Below are positions 1 through 8,783 of a stretch of 64,000 bases of DNA, piece by piece. How positions within the stretch are numbered: the stretch's first letter is position 1; each line of letters begins with the position of its first letter. The notes below the pieces were generated by a model. It was not told the DNA's origin and did no database searches. It worked only from the letters and a program-made list of their open reading frames with translations. The DNA comes from Calothrix sp. NIES-3974 (GTDB lineage Bacteria; Cyanobacteriota; Cyanobacteriia; Cyanobacteriales; Nostocaceae): positions 248,001 to 312,000 of the forward strand of contig NZ_AP018254.1 in NCBI RefSeq assembly GCF_002368395.1, written 5' to 3'. The position numbers and the translations under genes were made by a program.

Positions 1-2
1 TA

Positions 3-2384
3 GAACCAAGAGTTACTGAACTTGAATCTAGCAGGATACAACCTAATCGCTCTGAAGCATTGCAAACAGAGCTAATTTCCAGAGTGACTCACCCCAGTCG
101 TCATCGTAAAATCATCCCCTTTCCCCAAGCAGAAGATACCATCAACCCACGTCAAAAAAATCGTGCATATTTTCCCAGTCCTCGGGTCAAAGTCTCCCAT
201 TGGTGGGGAAAATTCACCCAGACCTATCCATTTTTTGCTCAACAAAGTGCTGCGGATTGTGGTGCTGCTTGTTTAGTCATGGTTGCGAGCTATTGGGGTA
301 AGCGTCTGAGTGTGAATCGATTGCGAGATATCGTCAATACTAGTAAAGCTGGTGCATCCCTACGGAGTTTAGCAGCAGCAGCAGAGTCAATTGGTTTTAC
401 AACCCGTCCCGTCAAAGCAAGTATTGACCAGTTAGCACAGCAACCCCTACCTGCGATCGCCCATTGGGAAGGTAAGCACTACATTGTTGTCTACGAGGTG
501 ACTGTAAAACGGGTAATTGTTGGTGATCCCGCAATTGGTCAAAGGAGTTTGAGTGTCAGTCAATTCCAAGCTGGTTGGACTGGTTTTGCGTTGCTGTTGG
601 AACCAACCAATCAACTTGTTCAGACTCCAAATCAGAATACTCCTTTTTGGCAATTTTTTGATTTAGTTAAACCCCACGGCCAGTTAATTTTAGAAGTCAT
701 TGTGGCTTCGATTTTTATTCAATTATTTGGATTAATTACACCGATTTTTACCCAATTACTTTTAGACCGGGTGGTGGTTCAAGGTAGCACTTTAACCTTG
801 AATGCGGTTGGTTTAGGGTTAGTTTTATTTGGTTTATTTCGAGTAGCGATGACCGGATTGAGACAATATCTTTTAGACCATACTGCAAATCGCTTAGGTG
901 TAGCGCTCCAGGTCGGTTTTATTCAACATACTTTCCGTTTGCCAATTGCATTTTTTGAATCCCGTTATGTTGGTGATATTATCTCTCGTGTCCAAGAAAA
1001 TCAAAAAATTCAACGTTTTTTAACTGGGGAGGCATTATCGATCGTTCTCGATTTACTCACCGTATTTATTTACCTGGGTTTAATGTTTTGGTATAGCTGG
1101 CAAATGGCATTAATTACCTTAACAATTGTACCCCCTTTTCTGATTTTATCATTATTAGCTACCCCGTTTTTACGACGCATATCCAAGGAAATATTTAATG
1201 CCTTAGCGGCTGAAAATAGCTATTTGATTGAATCCTTAAGTGGGATCAACTGCATTCGTTCAATGGCAATTGAGCAGACAGTACGCTGGAATTGGGAGGA
1301 AAAATTACATCATTTAATCAAAAAAACCTTTTCTGGTCAAATTATTGCCAATCGCTTACAAATTGCCAGTGCAACTATTCAAACTTTAGTCAGTGCTTGT
1401 TTGCTATGGTTTGGTGCTTGGTTAGTAATTCAAAATCAACTGACCATTGGACAATTAGTTGCCTTTAATATGTTGTTAGGCAATGTGATCCAACCATTTC
1501 AAAGTTTAAGTCAACTGTGGAATCAATTTCAGGAAGTAATTGTTTCCACCGAGCGCATTAACGATGTTCTTGCAGCCGAACCAGAGGAAGATTTAATTTA
1601 TTCACCCCGTCAAGCGCTACCAACTTTACAAGGAAGTATTCGCTTTGAAAATGTCACCTTCCGTTATCATCCTGAAAGCGAAACTAATGTTTTAGAAAAC
1701 CTCAGTTTTGAAATTCAACCAAAGCAAACAGTTGCTGTAGTTGGACGTAGTGGTTCCGGAAAAACTACCTTACTTAAATTAATTTTAGGTTTGTATCAAC
1801 CAAGTAGTGGTAGAATTTTAATAGATGGTCAAGATATTAATAGTATTTCCTTGCGATCGCTACGTTCCCAAATAGGAGTAGTAAATCAAGAAAGCTTTTT
1901 ATTTGGAGGAACAATTCGTGAAAATATCAGTATTGCCCATCCCCAAGCAAGTCTATCAGAAATTATCGAAGCTGCAACTTTAGCAGGTGCAGATGAATTT
2001 ATTAAACGCTTACCAATGGGTTATGAAACTGAAATTGGTGAAGGGGGAGGAATGCTATCTGGAGGACAGCGACAACGTTTAACAATTGCTCGTGCATTAC
2101 TTGCAAATCCCCGCTTATTACCTCTAGACGAAGCCACTAGTCATCTGGATTCCGAATCAGAACGGGTGATTCAAGAAAACCTCAAAACCATCCTCAAAGA
2201 ACGTACCAGTTTAATTATTGCTCACCGCTTATCTACAGTACGCAATGCGGACTTGATTTTAGTCTTAGATAAAGGGGTATTAGTAGAAAGTGGAATCCAT
2301 CAAGAATTAATTGCTAAAAAAGGTCATTATTTCTACCTCAATCAACAACAATTAAACCCCTCTGACTCATTAGTCATGAGTTAA
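3..2384 (+). CDS. C39-peptidase ABC exporter (bacteriocin/RiPP leader-processing), 5' partial
   Basis: This protein cleaves double-glycine leader peptides and exports the released peptide across the inner membrane. Numbering from the TTG at 60, an N-terminal C39 peptidase domain shows the catalytic set Gln61, Cys67 (SAADCGAAC), His140 and Asp156. A six-helix ABC membrane domain follows (about 200-480). The ATPase domain has Walker A GRSGSGKTT near 562, signature LSGGQRQR near 665, Walker B LDEATS near 689 and the H-loop AHRLST near 721. The frame is open to the left window edge (19 further codons, no stop), and the TTG has no ribosome binding site. The gene therefore probably begins outside the window. 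HetC-like relatives often carry a cyclic-nucleotide-binding domain there. The HlyD adaptor and foldase genes follow on the same strand. It is the expected processor of the two GG-leader peptides at 8.0-9.05 kb. Confidence 0.93.
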   Translation, partial: EPRVTELESSRIQPNRSEALQTELISRVTHPSRHRKIIPFPQAEDTINPRQKNRAYFPSPRVKVSHWWGKFTQTYPFFAQQSAADCGAACLVMVASYWGKRLSVNRLRDIVNTSKAGASLRSLAAAAESIGFTTRPVKASIDQLAQQPLPAIAHWEGKHYIVVYEVTVKRVIVGDPAIGQRSLSVSQFQAGWTGFALLLEPTNQLVQTPNQNTPFWQFFDLVKPHGQLILEVIVASIFIQLFGLITPIFTQLLLDRVVVQGSTLTLNAVGLGLVLFGLFRVAMTGLRQYLLDHTANRLGVALQVGFIQHTFRLPIAFFESRYVGDIISRVQENQKIQRFLTGEALSIVLDLLTVFIYLGLMFWYSWQMALITLTIVPPFLILSLLATPFLRRISKEIFNALAAENSYLIESLSGINCIRSMAIEQTVRWNWEEKLHHLIKKTFSGQIIANRLQIASATIQTLVSACLLWFGAWLVIQNQLTIGQLVAFNMLLGNVIQPFQSLSQLWNQFQEVIVSTERINDVLAAEPEEDLIYSPRQALPTLQGSIRFENVTFRYHPESETNVLENLSFEIQPKQTVAVVGRSGSGKTTLLKLILGLYQPSSGRILIDGQDINSISLRSLRSQIGVVNQESFLFGGTIRENISIAHPQASLSEIIEAATLAGADEFIKRLPMGYETEIGEGGGMLSGGQRQRLTIARALLANPRLLPLDEATSHLDSESERVIQENLKTILKERTSLIIAHRLSTVRNADLILVLDKGVLVESGIHQELIAKKGHYFYLNQQQLNPSDSLVMS

Positions 2385-2590
2385 TCTAATACCATTTTTG
2401 ATGGTGGAATATTTGCTGTATAAACTGTTCGCATTTTTGCAAATTGGTATAACTATTACAAACTATTTCCAGTCGCTACTTGTCTACATAGTAGTTAAGC
2501 TCCTATTACTATTCCCCACTCCCGTACGGATGACCTGACGAGTCGTCTCTACCCTATTTACAAATAAATTGCACTACCTTTTTTAAAACT

Positions 2591-4111
2591 ATGCCACAAC
2601 CAAATGTATCCCTCGTCAATCAACCAGAGAAATACGAATCTCCGGTTAACTCTCAAGTTTCCCTAGCAACAACCGAAACCGCAAATGATTGGTTTTATGG
2701 AACCGAAGAATTACTCGATGCTTTACCCAGAGCTTGGACTCGTTCTTTACTCTATTTTTTAATTATTTTTATTGCTCTGGTTTTACCCTGGTCGATGTTA
2801 TCAAAAATAGATGAAACAGGTGCAGCTAGGGGAAAACTCCAACCAAAAGGAACAACACAACGTCTAGATAGTCAAGCAAGCGGTGCAGTGATTAATGTTC
2901 ATGTGAAAAAAGGTGAACATGTCAAAGCCGGACAAATTTTACTAGAGTTAGAATCCGATGTCTTAAAAACCGATTTACAACAAACCCAAAGCCGATTAGA
3001 AGGACAAAAAAACCGCCTATCCCAATTGCAATTATTACAAAATCAATTAAAACTATCAATCGCAGCCCAAGAACAACAAAACCAATCTCAAGCCTTAGAA
3101 AAACAAGCTCAACTTCATCAAAGCCAGCAAAATTTAGATGCCAGAAAAAGTAATTATCATATCCAGAAACTGGAAAAATTAGCACTAGTAGAACAAGCCA
3201 AACAAAATATTTCCACAACTCAAACAGGAGTGAAGTTAACTAAAAGTCGTTGGCAAAGAGATATTCAGGAAGTAGAACGTTATCGTCAACTGTTAAAAAA
3301 TGGTGCAATTCCCCAAATTAAAGTCATAGAACTCGAAAAAATTGCCGAAGAAAGTCAAAGATTATATGAACAAGCACAAGCAGATTTACTTCAAGCACAG
3401 TTACGTTTCCAGGAGGAACAAAATCGTTATCAAGGGATTATAACCCAAGCTCAAGCTGATATTGAGCAAGCCAAACTACGAGTTCAGGAACAAAAAAGTA
3501 GTTATGAAAGTGTAATTAATGCTGGAAAACTAGCCTTACTGAAACATCAAGAGCAACTCAAAGATTTGCAAACCCAAATTACTAGTTTACGCTCAGAAAT
3601 TGCCCAAACAGGTAGCCAAATTCAATCTCTACAACTACAAATCATGCAAAGACAAGTGCGATCGCCTGTGAATGGAATTATTTTTGACTTACCCATTGAA
3701 AAACCTGGTTCTGTTCTCCAACCGGGTCAAAAAGTTGCCGAAATCGCTCCTGACAACACACCTTTTGTCCTCAGAGCCAAAATGCCTACTCAACACAGTG
3801 GGTTTTTAAAAATCGGAATGCCAGTTAAACTCAAATTTGATGCTTATCCCTTCCAGGAATACGGAGTTGTCACAGGTAAGGTCATTTGGATGTCTCCTGA
3901 TTCAGAAATTCAACAGACTCCCCAAGGTAATTTAGAAACCTTTGAATTAGAAGTTAGTCTGAACCAAGCCTATATTCAAAATGGCAAACAACAAATTGCT
4001 TTGACCCCTGGACAAACAGCAACTGCGGAAGTAATTACCCGTCAACGACGTTTAATGGATTTTGTTCTTGATCCGTTTAAACAATTACAAAAAGGTGGAT
4101 TAAAGTTGTAA
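2591..4111 (+). CDS. HlyD-family periplasmic adaptor of the peptide exporter
   Basis: This membrane-fusion protein links the inner-membrane ABC exporter to an outer-membrane channel (type I secretion). An N-terminal cytoplasmic stretch is followed by one membrane helix at about residues 51-70. A lipoyl/barrel-sandwich half follows (KLQPKGTTQRLDSQASGAV). A very long Gln/Ala-rich coiled-coil hairpin covers about 120-360, and the second lipoyl half (RQVRSPVNGIIFDL) and beta-barrel close the protein. Its length of 506 aa is normal for cyanobacterial HlyD proteins. It lies 206 bp behind the exporter on the same strand. No TolC-like partner is present in the window, so a housekeeping one is presumably used. 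Confidence 0.92.
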   Translation: MPQPNVSLVNQPEKYESPVNSQVSLATTETANDWFYGTEELLDALPRAWTRSLLYFLIIFIALVLPWSMLSKIDETGAARGKLQPKGTTQRLDSQASGAVINVHVKKGEHVKAGQILLELESDVLKTDLQQTQSRLEGQKNRLSQLQLLQNQLKLSIAAQEQQNQSQALEKQAQLHQSQQNLDARKSNYHIQKLEKLALVEQAKQNISTTQTGVKLTKSRWQRDIQEVERYRQLLKNGAIPQIKVIELEKIAEESQRLYEQAQADLLQAQLRFQEEQNRYQGIITQAQADIEQAKLRVQEQKSSYESVINAGKLALLKHQEQLKDLQTQITSLRSEIAQTGSQIQSLQLQIMQRQVRSPVNGIIFDLPIEKPGSVLQPGQKVAEIAPDNTPFVLRAKMPTQHSGFLKIGMPVKLKFDAYPFQEYGVVTGKVIWMSPDSEIQQTPQGNLETFELEVSLNQAYIQNGKQQIALTPGQTATAEVITRQRRLMDFVLDPFKQLQKGGLKL

Positions 4112-4163
4112 TCCTCCCATTGCAAAATGATTGTGATATCAGGTTATTTGATTTTGAATTACT

Positions 4164-4213
4164 CTACGAGAAGCCGCACTAAGTGCGTCTATGGATTTTG
4201 GATTTTGGATTTT
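4164..4213 (-). repeat. Dispersed repeat, copy 1 (GCACT-hairpin / GGATTTT unit)
   Basis: This segment holds AAGCCGCACTAAGTGCGTCT followed by repeated GGATTTT units. It recurs in opposite orientation at 27837-27879. The inner GCACTAAGTGC is a perfect palindrome. The stretch 4112-4400 between the adaptor and the foldase otherwise shows no gene. Confidence 0.6.
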
Positions 4214-4400
4214 ATCAATAAATAAAGTGACACTACACACCTCTACCAGGAGCATCCCTAATCTGTAAAAAAAATATTTTGTCCGCAGCGAGTGCAACGT
4301 ACGCGGAGCGTTCTCGAAGAGTAGCAATCATAAAATCCATCACTCAGAACGAGTCCATCGATTACTAAAGGTCATGCTTCTATCTTATCAGGAGAAAAGA

Positions 4401-5180
4401 ATGAAAACAATTAATGTACAAATTGCAGATATTATAAAATATACAAAACAAAGCTTACAAGTACCAAAAATTATGGAGGCTGTTGCCCATCGTCAGATAA
4501 TTATTAATCAAGCGGAAAAATTAGGCATTAAGGTTGAATTAGATGAATTGCAAGCAGCCGCAGATAATTTACGTATTGCTAATAAACTTTATAAAGCCGA
4601 TGATACCTGGTCTTGGCTGAGAAAATATCAACTTTCTTTAGATGATTTGGAAGAAATTGCCTATCATAAATTGTTATCCCAGAAGTTAGCAAATTATCTA
4701 TTTGCAGATAAAGTAGAAAGCTATTTTTACGAAAATCAACTTGGTTATACAGGTGCTGCTATTTATGAAATTATTATCGATGAAGAAGATATGGCAATGG
4801 AGCTATTTTATGGTTTACAAGCTGGAGAAATCAGCTTTCAAGAAGTAGCCCGTCAGTATATTCAAGAACCAGAAATTAGACGCGCTGGAGGATATCGAGG
4901 TATACGTTATCGTCAAGATTTTCGTCCGGAAGTTTCTGCGGCAATATTTGCCAGTAATCCACCCCAGTTAATTAAGCCCATTGTTACATCGAAGGGTGTA
5001 CATCTAATCTGGGTTGAAGAGATTATCAAACCTGAATTAGATGATAATTTGCGGATGATAATAATGACCGATATGTTATCAAATTGGCTGAAACAAGAAT
5101 TAATTGATGTGGAAATTATGGCATTATTGGATATGGAAACACCTGCACCAGATTCCCAAGGATGTGTCGGTTCAGTTTAA
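4401..5180 (+). CDS. Parvulin-like (PpiC/SurA-type) peptidylprolyl isomerase
   Basis: This is a predicted peptidyl-prolyl isomerase or foldase of the kind that often accompanies cyanobacterial C39 exporter/HlyD pairs. An N-terminal helical SurA-like region (about 1-110) is followed by a parvulin domain (about 115-225). Recognisable blocks are the YEIIIDEEDMA strand, the FQEVARQY helix, the RRAGGYRG loop and the KPIVTSKGVHLIWVEE end. The ATG at 4401 was chosen because AGGAG lies seven bases upstream; an ATG at 4374 gives nine more residues but has no such site. There is no signal peptide, so it may act in the cytoplasm on precursor or exporter. The cytoplasmic role is inference. The product would be 259 aa. 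Confidence 0.8.
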   Translation: MKTINVQIADIIKYTKQSLQVPKIMEAVAHRQIIINQAEKLGIKVELDELQAAADNLRIANKLYKADDTWSWLRKYQLSLDDLEEIAYHKLLSQKLANYLFADKVESYFYENQLGYTGAAIYEIIIDEEDMAMELFYGLQAGEISFQEVARQYIQEPEIRRAGGYRGIRYRQDFRPEVSAAIFASNPPQLIKPIVTSKGVHLIWVEEIIKPELDDNLRMIIMTDMLSNWLKQELIDVEIMALLDMETPAPDSQGCVGSV

Positions 5181-5193
5181 CAAGGTATTAGGT

Positions 5194-5220
5194 GTAGAGA
5201 CGTAGTATTACTACGTCTCC
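5194..5220. terminator. Perfect hairpin between convergent operons (GTAGAGACG repeat family)
   Basis: GAGACGTAGTA/TACTACGTCTC is a perfect inverted repeat at 5197-5219 with a one-base centre. It lies between the convergent foldase and HopA1-like genes, where it could end transcription from both sides. There is no long T-run. The same element type recurs at 11028, 19968, 25682, 29289 and 32773. Confidence 0.5.
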
Positions 5221-5249
5221 CTATCAGGATAATGATAAAACCTGAAAAA

Positions 5250-6377
5250 TCATGAATTTTCGGAATCAATTACTAAACTCATGTAGATATCATCGGCATT
5301 TGGGTTCAGGTAAGGACGTTGCCAATCTAAGTTGAATAATTCAAAATGATGTAAGATAGAATTGAGTAATTGGTTAGGTGTTCTATCCCCCCGTTGCCAA
5401 GCTGCAAGATAGCCATTGGCGACAATTTGACAACGATTTAATCCAAAACTTTCTTGCTTGGATATTCTTTGATTTGGCTCTTCTGCTAATCCTAAACCAG
5501 GAGCAAGATACTTCGTAAATAGGGGTACTTCTGGGTGAAAATATCCGTGATACTCTGCATAAATTGATGTTAAAGCCTGATGTACCACTGGATAACTTGA
5601 TTTATCAAAATAGAGAACGGCTGAATCGTAGCGCTGATAATCTCCAGGATTATATAATGCTTTAAAACAGAAAGGGATGGCAGATTGGTTGAGCGTTGTA
5701 GTGATAGCTTTCATTAAGGCGATCGCACCTTCTGGTTGAAGGTGGAAGTAAACTCGTACTAATTCACCATGATGTGTTGTTGAGTGTGGTTTTCCAGCAT
5801 TCCCAACAGCCATATAAAAGCCATTTTGCATCAAATTTTTCGGCATTAAAATTCCAACTTCATCGCCGATTTTGGCATGAATATGATGGGAATGTAGATG
5901 AATTTCCCCTTTGATATGTAAAGTTAAATCACCTTTTTTGACAGCGATATAACCATCCTCTTCTTTCCTAGTTATGCGCCAATGATAATCATAATAGCCT
6001 TGACCTAAATTCTGGTGATGCAGTTGGTCTGAAAATTCTAAATCAACACCTAAAAAAGTATTATTTTCTAAATTTTGTTGCTGATTAACTTGTGGTGTTT
6101 CCCTATTTAATGCCAAACCATGTCGCAGACTGCCATTATAATAAACACCGTACAAAAAGCCGCGTAATTGTAAAGTGATAAATTTCCTTTGCAATGATTC
6201 TGGTAACTTGTTTAACTTTTCTACCATTTCTGGTGTAGAAATTAGTGGTGGAAAATCTGAATGCTCAATCCGAAAATCTTCATGCAATAGAATTTTACTA
6301 GCAATTTCTGTGAGAGTATCCAATACTTGGATATCTTCCATTGATGATGATTGTTGTGGGGAATTTAATAATGGCAT
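5250..6377 (-). CDS. HopA1-family (LxmY-like) RiPP modification protein
   Basis: The 375-aa product resembles the HopA1 effector family. Members of this family in actinobacterial class V lanthipeptide clusters (LxmY type) act with an APH-like kinase to eliminate phospho-Ser/Thr. Visible landmarks are the N-terminal helical part with LRGFLYGVYYNGS, the central GYYDYHWRITRKEEDGYIAVKKG strands, LHLHSHHIHAKIGDEV-like His-rich strands near 155-175, VRVYFHLQPEGA, the FCFKALYNPGDYQRYDSAVLYF segment and a C-terminal LFTKYLAPGLGLAEEP block. The family assignment is from recognition of this pattern; the lyase role is inferred from the neighbouring kinase. It is last in the minus-strand set: precursors, kinase, HopA1. 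The ATG at 6377 has only a weak ribosome binding site. Confidence 0.72.
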   Translation of the reverse strand: MPLLNSPQQSSSMEDIQVLDTLTEIASKILLHEDFRIEHSDFPPLISTPEMVEKLNKLPESLQRKFITLQLRGFLYGVYYNGSLRHGLALNRETPQVNQQQNLENNTFLGVDLEFSDQLHHQNLGQGYYDYHWRITRKEEDGYIAVKKGDLTLHIKGEIHLHSHHIHAKIGDEVGILMPKNLMQNGFYMAVGNAGKPHSTTHHGELVRVYFHLQPEGAIALMKAITTTLNQSAIPFCFKALYNPGDYQRYDSAVLYFDKSSYPVVHQALTSIYAEYHGYFHPEVPLFTKYLAPGLGLAEEPNQRISKQESFGLNRCQIVANGYLAAWQRGDRTPNQLLNSILHHFELFNLDWQRPYLNPNADDIYMSLVIDSENS

Positions 6378-6538
6378 AATCTAGCTTTCTAATATTTTCA
6401 ATTTGGTGGGAAATTATCTGTGTAAATAGGGAGTAGGGAAAAAGACTTCTCAAGTCTAGGGAGTTGTTATATCCTGCAAACAAGCTATACTAAAATCAAT
6501 CCAATATGAATCCTATATTTTCAATCCATGAAGACTAT

Positions 6539-6693
6539 AGCAATCCGATTTAGGTAGTGAAGAATATTGGTTTTAGCTGTAACTGGAGGTCTTATCGTAG
6601 AGAAGTTGCGCTACAGGTGTCTACGTCTATGGCTGTTTACTGTCAACGGTTAACAGTCAACAACCCTAGATGTAAGATTTTACAAATCCCGCT
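6539..6693 (-). repeat. Dispersed repeat family alpha, copy A
   Basis: Read on the minus strand, this stretch begins with the GGATTTGTAAAATCTTACAT end, passes through TGTTGAC/GTTAAC inverted segments and ends in AAATCGGATTGCT. It is homologous to copies at 8438, 10832, 16960 and 21286. It fills most of the 345-bp gap between the kinase and HopA1 genes, so those two genes may not be tightly co-transcribed. The middle part (about 6565-6630) is unrelated sequence. Confidence 0.6.
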
Positions 6694-6722
6694 TGGACTG
6701 CGATAAATTACATAGCATAAAA

Positions 6723-7895
6723 TTAAACCCGAGAATAGCTTTTTTCAGCTAATTCAACAGCTGCACTACTAAACACAGTAGAAACAGACTCCTCTGGACG
6801 ACAAATTAAACTTTTAGCAACTTGCAGCATACAAATTCCCGGATTTCCAAAAGTCTTTTGATGCTGAATCATGGCTTGAATCGATTGAATCAAATTTAAT
6901 CCTGTAAATTGAATCACTCGATTTAAAAAGTGAGGACGACACTCAACAATTTCCGGAAAATTACTAAAATAAGCAACCGCTAAAGCAGCTATCGATGGTT
7001 GTAGCTGCTCCAAAGGTATGGTTGCGAGTTTCAAGGATTCCTCGATAGCCATACTACTACTTACAACTAAACTGAATAACCAAATTTGTAGGTAGTTAGC
7101 AACGATTGTACCTAAATCAAAAGCAGGGTCCCCCCAACTAGAACGCTCCCAATCAATAATGCGAACTATACTTTCATTCTCAGGAGTAATTTCTTGCCAA
7201 TTATCTGCTAATAAAATATTATTCAATTTTAAATCATTATGGGCTAAACAGCAGGGTAAAAAAGCTTCTCTAAGTTCTGCGATCGCTTTTCCTAAGCTAT
7301 CAAATTTCTGATATAAACTAAAAAATCTAATTCCTTCATCGGGAATAGAACCAAAAACCTCTGGGGTAATTCGTTCCAAATCTCTACATAAGTCGGTGTT
7401 AAAGTTTTTGACTCCTTCAATGGAGTTTTCCGCAAAAAAATTTTGATATGTTTGATTTGTAAAAGTACGACGATGGATAGCTGCTAAAGCCCAACCTATT
7501 GATGCAGCAATTTCTGTGGGAAATTTATTCTCATCTAAGTAAAATGTGCTGACATCTCGATAGTTTTGCAAGTAATTAAATATGATTATTGAGTTTTCCT
7601 GGTCAAAATATAATGCTTCGGAAATCCAATTACGAATTTCGGCTGTTTCTGAAAATTTCTGACAAAAATTATGAATGAGCCATTCGCGATGAAATTCTCC
7701 TAGGGTTTTACCTTCACGATTAATAGGTTCTTGTTTAACTAGTAATTTACGTCCTGTGTTGAAACTTACAAGTAGGTTAAAGTTTTTAGCTTTTTTCTGC
7801 TGAATATCAATGTTAGTTAACTCGGATGGTGTACAGATATTTTTTTCGATGAGATATTCATCAAGATTTTGAGAACTAAGTGTGAATTTTATCAT
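6723..7895 (-). CDS. APH-like phosphotransferase (LxmK-like RiPP kinase)
   Basis: The protein is a predicted ATP-dependent kinase with the aminoglycoside-phosphotransferase fold. The catalytic loop is H219-N-D221-LKLNNIL, and the metal-binding motif is IIDWERSSWGDPAFDLG with Asp248. A candidate ATP lysine is K54 in LLVKQE. Next to a HopA1-family gene and GG-leader peptides, it is best read as a kinase that phosphorylates Ser/Thr of the precursor for later elimination, as LxmK does in lexapeptide-type clusters. That role is inference. Its length of 390 aa is long for a resistance APH, and no resistance context is seen. The ATG at 7895 follows a GGGGAAGT sequence. Confidence 0.75.
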   Translation of the reverse strand: MIKFTLSSQNLDEYLIEKNICTPSELTNIDIQQKKAKNFNLLVSFNTGRKLLVKQEPINREGKTLGEFHREWLIHNFCQKFSETAEIRNWISEALYFDQENSIIIFNYLQNYRDVSTFYLDENKFPTEIAASIGWALAAIHRRTFTNQTYQNFFAENSIEGVKNFNTDLCRDLERITPEVFGSIPDEGIRFFSLYQKFDSLGKAIAELREAFLPCCLAHNDLKLNNILLADNWQEITPENESIVRIIDWERSSWGDPAFDLGTIVANYLQIWLFSLVVSSSMAIEESLKLATIPLEQLQPSIAALAVAYFSNFPEIVECRPHFLNRVIQFTGLNLIQSIQAMIQHQKTFGNPGICMLQVAKSLICRPEESVSTVFSSAAVELAEKSYSRV

Positions 7896-8049
7896 TGATA
7901 CTTCCCCTGATTATGCATAATTTTGGTTTTGATATAAATGAAATCTTATAGTTTGATAATTTAGTGCCATGTAAAATATTGAATTTCAGATACACCCATC
8001 AAATAAATCAATTGATTGCTGAAATCACAAATAGATATGTATTCAAGAA

Positions 8050-8307
8050 TTAGGGAAATGGGAATCTTCGTCTAGGAGAATTTGTCGGAGAGAAATTTGA
8101 AGCCAATCGGAAGATATAATCCATCGCAGCTAATGTTATAAATCCTTCCATCCAAATACTAAATAAATTTAACAAAAATATCTCTCTTCGACCTAACCTA
8201 TTCCTCCCACCATGAATATGACTAGCATCTAAATCGCTAATTTCATTGATAAAACTTTTGGCATCACTTCTTAATATGTGTAAATCTTGAACTTCAATTC
8301 TTGCCAT
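8050..8307 (-). CDS. GG-leader precursor peptide 1 (85 aa), cysteine-free core
   Basis: A predicted RiPP precursor. The leader is residues 1-34, with hydrophobic leader residues in LHILRS and SFINEISDLD and the cleavage motif SHIHGG. The 51-aa core is hydrophobic in the middle (IFLLNLFSIW, FITLAAMDYIF) and ends in the basic/proline tail PRRRFPFP. The core has six Ser/Thr and no Cys. The start at 8307 is preferred over three upstream in-frame ATGs (8322, 8319, 8313) because it matches the MAxIxV start of the second precursor and follows AGGA at five bases. The gene lies 154 bp upstream of the kinase. The C39 exporter on the other strand is the likely processor. Confidence 0.78.
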   Translation of the reverse strand: MARIEVQDLHILRSDAKSFINEISDLDASHIHGGRNRLGRREIFLLNLFSIWMEGFITLAAMDYIFRLASNFSPTNSPRRRFPFP

Positions 8308-8437
8308 GTTCATCCTCATCACTCAATCTAATCATCAATGCTGTCATCAGCGTTAAATTTACATACCTACTACAACAATTCCAATTTTCAAATGACATCA
8401 TCAATGACGGAAAAATAATATTTACATACAATTGTTA

Positions 8438-8546
8438 GAGCAGGATTTGTGAAATCTTACATGTAGGGTTGTTAACGGCTGACAGTTGATGTTTAACAGT
8501 CACCAGTCAATGACACGCTATTTTTCACGACTAAAATCGGATTGCT
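8438..8546 (+). repeat. Dispersed repeat family alpha, copy B
   Basis: This copy of about 109 bp begins GGATTTGTGAAATCTTACAT and ends AAATCGGATTGCT. It sits between the two precursor genes. It includes the GTTGTTAACGG/GACAGTTG segments and the TATTTTTCACGACTAAAATC end typical of the family. Confidence 0.65.
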
Positions 8547-8627
8547 GCATTTGAAAAAATTGCATAAAAAGCTGTTATCACCTCCATTACAATAGACAGC
8601 AATGAAGTGACAACAGACCCATAATTC

Positions 8628-8656
8628 TTGACTTGATCAAGAAGTTCACTTATAAT
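8628..8656 (+). promoter_or_regulatory. Near-consensus sigma-70-type promoter facing the precursor 2 gene
   Basis: TTGACT at 8628-8633 and TATAAT at 8651-8656 are separated by exactly 17 bases. The promoter points rightward, towards the 3' end of precursor 2, which is transcribed leftward. The only downstream frame is a 28-codon frame (8701-8787) ending at the precursor stop. The transcript could instead be a small or antisense RNA. The elements are seen; activity is not known. Confidence 0.5.
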
Positions 8657-8783
8657 CGGGATAGGTTAAAAACTATTTATTTGCAAGGATTGAGATTTCT
8701 ATGCTCTGCGTAGAATTCTTATTCCTTGTTTCTGGATTCCCAGTCATAAATGTATTCATTCTTGATCATCAAACAAATGAAAT

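Noticed and set aside
4139..4327. 62-codon minus-strand frame between the adaptor and foldase genes
   Set aside because: It consists largely of dispersed-repeat sequence that recurs at 27.8 kb.
6723..7895. Antibiotic-resistance aminoglycoside phosphotransferase
   Set aside because: The fold is the same, but the gene sits between RiPP precursors and a HopA1-like gene, and no resistance genes are nearby.
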